A DNA stretch of 6,856 nt from JANYIP01 sp031394045. Lineage in GTDB: Bacteria > Actinomycetota > Actinomycetes > Prado026. The DNA is taken from NCBI GenBank assembly GCA_031394045.1, contig JANMWN010000332.1, forward strand, positions 1-6,856. The letters are read 5' to 3'. The notes beneath the pieces are model-generated. The model did not search any database, had not been told where the DNA came from, and worked only from the letters and a program-made list of their open reading frames with translations. Below are positions 1 to 5,458 of the stretch, in pieces (position 1 is the stretch's first letter; each line of letters opens with the position of its first letter). Position numbers and translations under genes: made by a program.

Positions 1-171
1 CCGCGCCGAGCCCTTGACGGTGTGGGCGTCCCGGAACAGGACGGCGATGAGCTGCTTGGGGGCGCGGTGCCCCTCCAGCTGGAGCAGACCGTCGCGCAGC
101 GAGGCCAGCTTCTCGTCGACCTCGGCACGGAAGATCGCGACGAGCTCGGGGTCGTCGGTCCAGCCGCTCAC
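1..171 (-). CDS. cheA: Chemotaxis histidine kinase CheA, N-terminal Hpt fragment (runs off left edge)
   Basis: Only the first 57 codons lie in the window. They read as the P1 (Hpt) domain of CheA. The Asp/Glu-rich opening (TDDPELVAIFRAEVDEKL) matches the first Hpt helix, and LFRDAHTVKGSA carries the phosphoacceptor histidine at residue 50 in the family's typical AHT-x-KGSA context. In the family, CheA autophosphorylates on this histidine under receptor/CheW control and passes the phosphate to CheY and CheB. The P2-P5 domains would lie beyond the left edge and cannot be checked. The GTG start at 169-171 is chosen because an AAGGGA ribosome-binding site lies 7 nt upstream and the Hpt domain begins immediately after it. 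The gene starts 19 bp after the receptor gene's stop on the same strand, so co-transcription and possibly translational coupling are likely. A stand-alone Hpt protein is possible but less likely given CheW and the receptor next door. Confidence 0.85.
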   Translation of the reverse strand, partial: MSGWTDDPELVAIFRAEVDEKLASLRDGLLQLEGHRAPKQLIAVLFRDAHTVKGSAR

Positions 172-178
172 GTGATGT

Positions 179-186
179 TCCCTTCC
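179..186 (-). promoter_or_regulatory. Ribosome-binding site deciding the GTG start of cheA
   Basis: On the minus strand GGAAGGGA lies 7 nt before the GTG at 171-169, entirely within the 19-bp gap after the receptor gene's TGA stop (191-193). No other start codon with comparable spacing is in frame nearby. Confidence 0.6.
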
Positions 187-190
187 GGCT

Positions 191-1753
191 TCAGGAGACC
201 CGGAACTGCGCGATGGAGGCGCGCAGCTCGGCGGCGAGGTCGTTCAGCTGGGCAGCGGCGGCGGCCGACTGCTTCGAGCCCACGACGTACTGGCGGGACA
301 CGTCGGACACCTGTGTCATGGCCGAGACGACCTGGTCCGACGCCGACCGCTGCTGCTGGGTGGCGATCGAGATCTCCTTGGCCGCGGTGGTGGTCTCGTC
401 GACCATCCCCGAGATCCGTTCGAGCGCGTCCACCACGTCGCGGGCCAGCTCGGCACCGTGGTGCACCTCGCGGGTGCCCTCCTCGCTGGCCAGGATGGTG
501 GCGTTGGTCTCGGACTGGATCTGGGCGACGATGGTCTGGATCTGACCGGTGGACTCCTGCGCCCGCTCGGCCAGCTTGCGTACCTCGGCGGCGACGACGG
601 CGAAGCCGCGACCGTGCTCGCCGGCTCGCGCCGCCTCGATGGCCGCGTTGAGGGCAAGCAGGTTGGTCTGGTCGGCCAGGTCGTCGATGACCACGAGGAT
701 CCGGCCGATCTCCTGGCTCTTCTCGCCCAGCGACAGCGCGCGGTTGCTGATGGAGTCGACACGGTCGGCGATGGAGTCCATCGCGTTGACCGACGCGGTC
801 ACCGCGACGCGGCCGTCCTCCGCGTACCGCAGCGTCTCGGCGGCGTAGCGCGCGACCGACTCGGCGGTGTCGGCGATCTGGGCTGCCGTCGCGGCCAGCT
901 CCTCGATCGTCGAGGTGGTCTCCGCGACCGCGGACGACTGCTGGGTCGCGCTGGCCGCGTGCTCCTCGGCCGTGGCCAGCAGCTCCCCGGCGCTCGTCGA
1001 GAGCTGGTCGCCACCGCCCCGGATCTGGGCGACGAGCAGCCGCAGGTTGCCGATGGTGTCGTTGAACGAGGTCGACAGGGAGGCGATCCCGGCGTGCGAC
1101 TCGGCCCCGTCTTCGCGGGTGGGAGCCGAGACCGACAGGTCACCCTCGGCGGCGCGTACGAGTGCCTGCGAGAGCTCGCCGACCTGGAACTCCAGGTCCT
1201 TGCGGTCCTGCTGCGCGCGCTGCTCCTGGTCGAGCACCGTCGTCGCGAGCTGGCCGCTGACAAGGGTCATGATCGGGATGGTGATCAGCGCGACGCCGCC
1301 CATCGCGAAGTTGGCGGTGATCCAGGTGTGCGAGAGGAAGCCGACCAGGAAGACCGCGACGCCGAGACCCAGCGCGAAGAGCAGGGTCTGGCGCTGGCTG
1401 AGGATAAGGCCGGTGAACAGCGGCACCAGGATGAGCATGACGCAGCCACCGCCGTTGAGGCCGCCCGTGACGACCGCGATGCCGGTGATGTAGACGACCT
1501 CGAGGACCAGGATCTGGCGAGCGGTCCGCCGGACCTTGCCGACCTCGACCTGACGGTGCAGGGCGCGGGTGGCCAGGTACGTCGTCTGCGCAGCGAGTGC
1601 GGCTCCGGCGATGGACCAGGCGATCGCCGCGGGCCAGTGGATGACGGCAACGTGCAGCACCGGGCCCGTGAGCACGGCGGCGAGAATGGCGAAGAGCACA
1701 CCGCCCCACATGGTGATCCCGGCCGCTGCGGCCAGTCGCTTCGAGACGTCCAC
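191..1753 (-). CDS. Methyl-accepting chemotaxis protein with six-TM N-terminal region
   Basis: This 520-residue chemoreceptor would sit in the cytoplasmic membrane and control CheA through CheW. The N-terminus holds about six hydrophobic segments (roughly residues 14-34, 43-63, 80-98, 103-118, 122-140, 150-170) joined by short loops, with no large extracytoplasmic ligand domain. A HAMP-like region follows (about 190-243, containing AEGDLSV and SFNDTIGNL). The cytoplasmic coiled-coil signalling domain occupies about 250-515. Its hairpin tip is highly conserved (DQTNLLALNAAIEAARAGE, residues 361-379, then GRGFAVVAAEVRKLAERA). Glu/Gln pairs at 263-264, 271-272 and 466-468 are plausible methylation or deamidation sites. 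There is no NWETF-like C-terminal CheR tether; the protein ends AQFRVS. The GTG start at 1751-1753 has GAGGGG 7 nt upstream. The gene lies between cheW (113 bp upstream) and cheA (19 bp downstream). Its ligand is unknown; signals could be membrane-borne or intracellular. Confidence 0.93.
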   Translation of the reverse strand: MDVSKRLAAAAGITMWGGVLFAILAAVLTGPVLHVAVIHWPAAIAWSIAGAALAAQTTYLATRALHRQVEVGKVRRTARQILVLEVVYITGIAVVTGGLNGGGCVMLILVPLFTGLILSQRQTLLFALGLGVAVFLVGFLSHTWITANFAMGGVALITIPIMTLVSGQLATTVLDQEQRAQQDRKDLEFQVGELSQALVRAAEGDLSVSAPTREDGAESHAGIASLSTSFNDTIGNLRLLVAQIRGGGDQLSTSAGELLATAEEHAASATQQSSAVAETTSTIEELAATAAQIADTAESVARYAAETLRYAEDGRVAVTASVNAMDSIADRVDSISNRALSLGEKSQEIGRILVVIDDLADQTNLLALNAAIEAARAGEHGRGFAVVAAEVRKLAERAQESTGQIQTIVAQIQSETNATILASEEGTREVHHGAELARDVVDALERISGMVDETTTAAKEISIATQQQRSASDQVVSAMTQVSDVSRQYVVGSKQSAAAAAQLNDLAAELRASIAQFRVS

Positions 1754-1760
1754 TCGTCCA

Positions 1761-1768
1761 CCCCTCTT
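1761..1768 (-). promoter_or_regulatory. Ribosome-binding site deciding the GTG start of the chemoreceptor gene
   Basis: Minus-strand AAGAGGGG ends 7 nt before the GTG at 1753-1751. The reading frame's first hydrophobic segment begins about 13 codons later, so this start leaves a normal short cytoplasmic lead. Confidence 0.6.
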
Positions 1769-1840
1769 GCCGTACCCCTACACCGACTGACGGTGCCTTC
1801 CTTGGCCATCGGGCAGATCGCCCTCCGGCTGTAGGTCAGG

Positions 1841-1857
1841 GCGCCTACCGAAGGCGC
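1841..1857 (-). other. Small hairpin 9 bp after cheW stop
   Basis: Minus-strand GCGCCTTCGGTAGGCGC can form a 6-bp GC-rich stem with a 5-nt loop, 9 nt past the TAG stop of cheW. No T-run follows, so it is not a classical intrinsic terminator. It could be a weak attenuator or an mRNA-stabilising 3' end between cheW and the receptor gene. The rest of the 113-bp gap (1754-1866) shows no promoter that I can support, apart from a short palindrome-like GGGCAGATCGCCC at 1811-1823. Confidence 0.3.
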
Positions 1858-1866
1858 GAGCCGCTC

Positions 1867-2391
1867 CTACCGACGGGCGGAGGGCAGCTGCGAACGCAGG
1901 CGGAGGACCGCCGCGGCGTCCAGCAGGGAGAGCGGACCGTTCGCGTCGTTGACGACACCGGTCACCAACGACGTCGCGGACGGCGAGGCCGTCGCGGGCG
2001 GCGGCTCAGGGTCCTCGTCGCCGGCCTCGAGCAGTCCGGAGACGGCCTCGGCGAGTAGGCCGGCCTCGACCCCGTCCATCGACAGGACGAGGAGCCTGGC
2101 GCTGCTGGGCATCGGGATCAGCTCGGCGCCGACCAGCGAGCGCGGGTCCACGACCGGGAGCACGCGACCGCGCCAGTTCACGACTCCGGACAACCAGGAC
2201 GGGCACCCGGGCACCCGGCTCATCGGCGGTACGGGTACGACCTCGGCCACGCACGACATGGCGACGGCGTAGCGCGCGCTGCCGAAGCGCACGATCACGC
2301 CAGTCGGGTACCCCTGGGGAGCGTCGGCCGCGTCGGCGCCATCAGCAACGCCAGCAGCGGCAGCCGTGTCGGGATCGAGTACCTGCTCCAT
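1867..2391 (-). CDS. cheW: CheW-type chemotaxis coupling protein
   Basis: This 174-residue soluble adaptor would link the chemoreceptor to CheA in the chemosensory array. The CheW fold spans about residues 29-168. The clearest signature is WLSGVVNWRGRVLPVVDPRS (66-85), which matches the conserved G-x-x-N-x-R-G-x-x-x-P-V-x-D block of CheW. It is preceded by VIVRFGSARYAVAMSCVAEVV (the first SH3-like subdomain) and followed by ARLLVLSMDGVEAGLLAEAV. The first 28 residues are Ala/Asp-rich low complexity not typical of CheW, and a Pro/Glu/Ala-rich stretch (about 123-140) sits within the second subdomain. The ATG at 2389-2391 has a GAGG 5 nt upstream, partly inside an inverted repeat. It follows the FtsH-like gene by 45 bp and precedes the receptor gene by 113 bp, all on one strand. 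A CheV is excluded because no receiver domain is present. Confidence 0.9.
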   Translation of the reverse strand: MEQVLDPDTAAAAGVADGADAADAPQGYPTGVIVRFGSARYAVAMSCVAEVVPVPPMSRVPGCPSWLSGVVNWRGRVLPVVDPRSLVGAELIPMPSSARLLVLSMDGVEAGLLAEAVSGLLEAGDEDPEPPPATASPSATSLVTGVVNDANGPLSLLDAAAVLRLRSQLPSARR

Positions 2392-2410
2392 ACCCGCCTC
2401 ATCGGCGGGT
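2392..2410 (-). promoter_or_regulatory. Perfect inverted repeat overlapping the cheW ribosome-binding site
   Basis: Minus-strand ACCCGCC-GATGA-GGCGGGT is a perfect 7-bp stem with a 5-nt loop, and the cheW ATG follows its last base directly. The likely Shine-Dalgarno GAGG straddles the loop and the 3' arm, so a folded mRNA would partly hide it. No T-run follows, so an intrinsic terminator for the upstream gene is unlikely. It could equally be an operator for a DNA-binding protein. No function is demonstrated by the sequence. Confidence 0.45.
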
Positions 2411-2436
2411 TGGCGCCGGTGCTGTAGACGTGGGTA

Positions 2437-4359
2437 TCAGCCCTCGGTGCTGCGTACCACTTCGCGCAGGTCGATCGAGAGCGGGCGAGGTCCCTTGGCC
2501 AGGGCCTCCTCGAGCACGTCGGTGATCTCGGTCCCCACGAGCTCGTGCCGCTCGAGCAGCGCGTCGCGCAGGGCCTCGACCAGGTGCCGGTTGGCGTCCA
2601 GGAGCGAGTGCGCCCGCTGCTTCTGCTGCTGCAGGATGTCCTCGACCCTGGCCCGGCCGTCCGGGTCGCCGAGCACCCGGCCGACCAGGTTGGTGTCGCT
2701 GAACGCCGACCCCTGGACCGCGCCGTAAGAGATGAGGGTGTCGGTCATGCCGACGGCGCCGACCATCTGCGCGGCCACGTTGGTCGCGTACAGCAGGTCG
2801 CCGCCAGGACCGGTCGAGATGTCGTTGAAGAACAGCTCCTCGGCCACCTGGCCGCCGAAGGCGATCTGGATCAGGCCGAGCATCTCGGTACGGGAACGAG
2901 TGAAGACGTCCTCGCGGTCGCCGTGCGCCAGCAGGCCGAGCGCCTCACGACGCTTGACGATCGTCAGCACCTCGAGGCGGCGCTGGGGCGCGACCAGCCA
3001 GGCGATGGTGGCGTGACCCGACTCGTGCGTCGCGATCAGGCGCTTCTCGTGGACCGTGTAGGCGACCGGCTGTCCGAGCCCGACCTCCTCGACCAGGCGG
3101 GCCTCCTCGACGTCGGCCCGGCTCATCGCCACGTCGCCGCGACGCATGGCGTTGACCAGTGCCTCGTCGAAGAGGTGCTCGAGCATGACCGGCGTGTACT
3201 CCTGGGTGGCGGCCGCGATGGCGTCGCGCTGCTCGTCCAGGTCGAGCTCGGCCCCGTGCGTACGCCGGCCAAGGAACAGGTCGATCAGCTCGCGCCGGCC
3301 GGCCTTGGTCGGCGACTCGAACGTCAACCGCCGGTCGAAGCGGCCGGGCCGCAGGAGAGCAGGGTCGAGGTTGTCCGCGCGGTTGGTCGCCGCGATCAGG
3401 AGCAGGTTGGTCTTCGGCGGGACCGGGCGGTGGATCTGGTGCCCGATGGGCAGGAACAGGTTGGCCCAGTCGATGAACCGGGTGTTGAGCTTCTGCATGC
3501 CGGTCGGCTCGTCGAAGCTCTGCATCTGGACGAGCAGCTCGTTGACCACGCCGCCGATGCCCTCGGACACCATCGAGTTCCTGGTCAGCGCGCCGTGCGA
3601 CTGGGACATCGAGATCGACGGCAGGCCGGACAGGCCACCGCAGCCCATGGGCATCCCGAGCGCCCGCAGGCTGTCCGGCATCGAGGTGGCGGACAAGCCA
3701 CCACGGGCCGAGCCGATCGCGTCGATCTCCTCGATGAAGCCGATGGCGCCGCCCTCCTGACGGGCCGCCTTGTGCAGGGCCTTGAAGTACGAGCGGATGC
3801 GGCGCGCAGTGGCGCCGTACATCTGCGACTGGAAGGAGGTGGCGCTGACGTAGAGGAAGGGCACGCCGGCCTCGCGGGCCATCGCCTTGGCGAGGTGGGT
3901 CTTGCCGGTGCCGGGGGCACCCTCGAAGAGCAGGCCGCGCCGAGGGGCACCACCGGTCTCGGCGGCGAACTTCTTGTGCGCGAGGAACAGGTTGAGCGAG
4001 CGGACGACGTCCTCCTTGACCACGTCGATGCCCTTGACGTCGTCGATGGTGATGTCGATCTGCTCGGGCCGGTACATCACGTGCGGCGACCTGGCGCCAC
4101 CGAAGATCATGTAGCCCGTGCTGGCCACGATGGCGACGACGATCGCGCCCTCCATCCAGTACATCGGGTCGATGACCGGGATGGAGATGATGTCCGAACC
4201 GTTGCCGGTGGCGACGCGCATGGCCACGAAGCCGACGGGGACGGCCAGCAGGAGCAGGGCCTTGCGGACCCGGCGGCGGCGCGATCGCTCGCGGCTTCGG
4301 CCCACGTCCACGGACCCCATGTCGATGATCGCCGGCGCCTTACGCTCTGTCACTGGCAT
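2437..4359 (-). CDS. FtsH-like membrane-anchored AAA+ zinc metalloprotease, divergent paralogue
   Basis: This 640-residue protein has the FtsH order: two N-terminal TM segments (about 33-50 and 69-88), an AAA+ ATPase module and an M41 zinc peptidase. FtsH enzymes unfold and degrade membrane and cytosolic proteins. Walker A is GAPGTGKT (147-154), sensor-1 is AATNR (323-327) and the second region of homology is LLRPGRFDR (335-343) with both arginine fingers. The zinc site is HESGH (445-449) with the probable third ligand Asp521 in STGPGGD. Departures from classical FtsH: the loop between the TMs is about 18 residues instead of a domain of about 70; Walker B reads FIEEID, so the usual first Asp is Glu210; the pore F-V-G aligns with M-Y-G (180-182); and two insertions occur, about 221-268 and 284-317. 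The ATG at 4357-4359 has AGAGG close upstream. It lies 45 bp before cheW on the same strand. Housekeeping FtsH is presumably elsewhere; the substrate is unknown. Confidence 0.88.
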   Translation of the reverse strand: MPVTERKAPAIIDMGSVDVGRSRERSRRRRVRKALLLLAVPVGFVAMRVATGNGSDIISIPVIDPMYWMEGAIVVAIVASTGYMIFGGARSPHVMYRPEQIDITIDDVKGIDVVKEDVVRSLNLFLAHKKFAAETGGAPRRGLLFEGAPGTGKTHLAKAMAREAGVPFLYVSATSFQSQMYGATARRIRSYFKALHKAARQEGGAIGFIEEIDAIGSARGGLSATSMPDSLRALGMPMGCGGLSGLPSISMSQSHGALTRNSMVSEGIGGVVNELLVQMQSFDEPTGMQKLNTRFIDWANLFLPIGHQIHRPVPPKTNLLLIAATNRADNLDPALLRPGRFDRRLTFESPTKAGRRELIDLFLGRRTHGAELDLDEQRDAIAAATQEYTPVMLEHLFDEALVNAMRRGDVAMSRADVEEARLVEEVGLGQPVAYTVHEKRLIATHESGHATIAWLVAPQRRLEVLTIVKRREALGLLAHGDREDVFTRSRTEMLGLIQIAFGGQVAEELFFNDISTGPGGDLLYATNVAAQMVGAVGMTDTLISYGAVQGSAFSDTNLVGRVLGDPDGRARVEDILQQQKQRAHSLLDANRHLVEALRDALLERHELVGTEITDVLEEALAKGPRPLSIDLREVVRSTEG

Positions 4360-4400
4360 GTCCCTCTGCTCGGTTGCTGATCACGCACCGTCACCCAACG

Positions 4401-4418
4401 CCAGTGTTCCCTCCAGTG
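4401..4418 (-). repeat. Short direct repeat upstream of the FtsH-like gene
   Basis: Minus-strand CACTGG-AGGGAA-CACTGG is a 6-bp direct repeat with a 12-bp period, 42-59 bp before the start of the FtsH-like gene. The position would suit a regulator site, but six bases is short and chance is quite possible. I found no convincing -10/-35 pair nearby. Confidence 0.25.
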
Positions 4419-4460
4419 GGGGACCGGGAGCCTCCGTTCACTCGGTCGGCCTAGCAACTC

Positions 4461-4507
4461 GGGCCGAACGGCCCCCCTGCCGACGCGGTTCGGTTGGCTC
4501 CGGCAGG
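4461..4507 (-). terminator. Tandem hairpins after mshB, possible terminator region
   Basis: Two inverted repeats follow the mshB stop within the 161-bp gap. The first pairs CCTGCCG with CGGCAGG (4501-4507 with 4476-4482), a 7-bp stem with an 18-nt loop. The second, GGGCCGTTCGGCCC (4461-4474), is a compact near-palindrome. Neither is followed by a clear T-run, but high-GC actinobacterial terminators often lack one. They would separate mshB from the FtsH-like gene. The call is inferred from position and pairing only. Confidence 0.35.
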
Positions 4508-4520
4508 CACTCAGGCAGGC

Positions 4521-5423
4521 TCAGGCCACCCCGGAGAACAGGTCGCGCTCGCGGCCGTCGGCGTCCAGGTCGGGTCCCTTCGGGCCGTACGCCAGGGTGA
4601 AGAACTCGTTGCCCATCGCCTGCGGGCCCATGAGCTCGGCCAGCCGGAAGAAGCCGTGGTCATCGGGCACCTGCGTCGCGTGCGCCCGTAGCGCCGCCAG
4701 CTTGGCCGGCTCGAGGTTCAATGCCTCGATGTGCGTGGTCACGGCGGCGTCGTCGGTGAGGAACGGCAGGTCGTCGACCGACTCCACGCCGAAGAAGCCC
4801 GAGCCGCCCGCGGCGATCAGCGCGTCGATGCCGTTCTGCATCACCGAGCGCGGCAGGGCCAGCCAGTAGATCTTCGAGACGCTCCAGGCCGGGCCCAGCT
4901 CGGGCCGGAACCCGGCGGCGCCCGCGAGCTGGCTGGCGTACATCGCCACCCGGTGCGCCTGGATGTGGTCGGGGTGCCCGTACCCGCCGAAGGTGTCGTA
5001 CGTGACGACGACCTGCGGGCGAGTCTCGCGGATCACGCTGACCAGCTCAGCCGCCGCCTCGACCAGGTCGGCCTTCCAGAACACGTCCGGCCGGTCGTTC
5101 GAGGGCGTACCCATCATCCCGGAGTCGCGCCAGCGCCCGGACCCGCCGAGGAAGCGGTGGTCGCTCACGCCGAGCTCGACCATCGCGGCCGCGAGCTCGA
5201 CCTCGCGGTGCGGGCCGAGCTGGTCGTCGGCAGCGGCCGCCAGCTGGGCGAGGGAGGGGACCAGCACCTCGCCCTCCTCGCCGCGGGTGCAGGTGACGAG
5301 CGTGACGGCGGCACCCTCGGCGGCGTACCTGGCCATCGTCACGCCAGTGCCGATCGACTCGTCGTCCGGGTGGGCGTGCACGAGCAGGAGGCGGCGGGCC
5401 GGCAACGTTGAAAGTTCAGTCAT
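4521..5423 (-). CDS. mshB: N-acetyl-1-D-myo-inosityl-2-amino-2-deoxy-alpha-D-glucopyranoside deacetylase (mycothiol biosynthesis)
   Basis: MshB is a zinc deacetylase that converts GlcNAc-inositol to GlcN-inositol, the step before MshC attaches cysteine in mycothiol synthesis. This 300-residue cytosolic protein has the PIG-L/LmbE-type signature VHAHPDDES (15-23): His18 and Asp21 correspond to the zinc ligands and Asp20 to the general base of the characterised mycobacterial enzyme. The second motif GGYGHPDH (146-153) supplies Tyr148, His150 and the third zinc ligand His153. Conserved CTRGEEGEV (45-53), LGGSGRWRDSGMMGT (92-106) and HATQVPDDHGFF (248-259) match MshB. Length equals the usual ~300. 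The C-terminal ~20 residues (PDLDADGRERDLFSGVA) look lineage-specific. The mycothiol-S-conjugate amidase Mca is the main alternative; the GRWRDSGM block and overall length favour MshB. The ATG at 5421-5423 has no Shine-Dalgarno and a TAGGCT element sits 6 nt upstream, so a leaderless start is likely. It is divergent from the S9B peptidase gene. Confidence 0.88.
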   Translation of the reverse strand: MTELSTLPARRLLLVHAHPDDESIGTGVTMARYAAEGAAVTLVTCTRGEEGEVLVPSLAQLAAAADDQLGPHREVELAAAMVELGVSDHRFLGGSGRWRDSGMMGTPSNDRPDVFWKADLVEAAAELVSVIRETRPQVVVTYDTFGGYGHPDHIQAHRVAMYASQLAGAAGFRPELGPAWSVSKIYWLALPRSVMQNGIDALIAAGGSGFFGVESVDDLPFLTDDAAVTTHIEALNLEPAKLAALRAHATQVPDDHGFFRLAELMGPQAMGNEFFTLAYGPKGPDLDADGRERDLFSGVA

Positions 5424-5429
5424 GCGGCG

Positions 5430-5435
5430 AGCCTA
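5430..5435 (-). promoter_or_regulatory. Candidate -10 element for leaderless mshB transcript
   Basis: Minus-strand TAGGCT fits the actinobacterial TANNNT -10 consensus and ends 6 nt before the A of the mshB ATG, the distance expected between a -10 box and the transcription start. No good -35 hexamer is visible at 16-18 nt upstream. The absence of a ribosome-binding site before this ATG agrees with a leaderless mRNA. Confidence 0.4.
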
Positions 5436-5447
5436 CGGGGGCCTGGC

Positions 5448-5451
5448 AGGA
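5448..5451 (+). promoter_or_regulatory. Ribosome-binding site of the S9B peptidase gene
   Basis: AGGA lies 7 nt before the ATG at 5459-5461 and selects this start. The whole divergent spacer between the two ATGs is only 35 bp (5424-5458), so promoter elements for this gene must overlap the beginning of mshB. TTGAAA at 5408-5413 is a possible -35, but no good -10 follows it. Confidence 0.5.
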
Positions 5452-5458
5452 TCGGCTC

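Noticed and set aside
22..651. 209-codon plus-strand open frame at the left edge
   Set aside because: Arg/Pro-rich low-complexity translation overlapping both the CheA Hpt codons and the receptor's C-terminal half on the other strand.
458..1834. Long open frame on the plus strand opposite the chemoreceptor gene
   Set aside because: Composition is typical of an antisense shadow in GC-rich DNA (rich in Arg, Gly, Asp, Val; no recognisable domain), while the opposite strand encodes a clear receptor.
1754..1866. Possible FliA-type (sigma-28-like) motility promoter before the chemoreceptor gene
   Set aside because: A GCCGGA-like element is present, but no upstream CTCA-like box lies at a suitable distance, so the match is too weak to call.
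1754..1866. Possible cyclic-di-GMP riboswitch in the receptor leader
   Set aside because: The leader is too short and lacks the conserved GEMM core pairings; only one small hairpin is visible.
2392..2410. Intrinsic terminator of the FtsH-like gene
   Set aside because: The stem is followed directly by the cheW start codon and no T-run, so a terminator is less likely than a translational or operator element.
2545..4380. 611-codon open frame on the plus strand opposite the FtsH-like gene
   Set aside because: It mirrors a gene with intact AAA+ and zinc protease motifs; the frame has no family motif and is Arg/Asp/Val/Leu-rich, as expected for a shadow.
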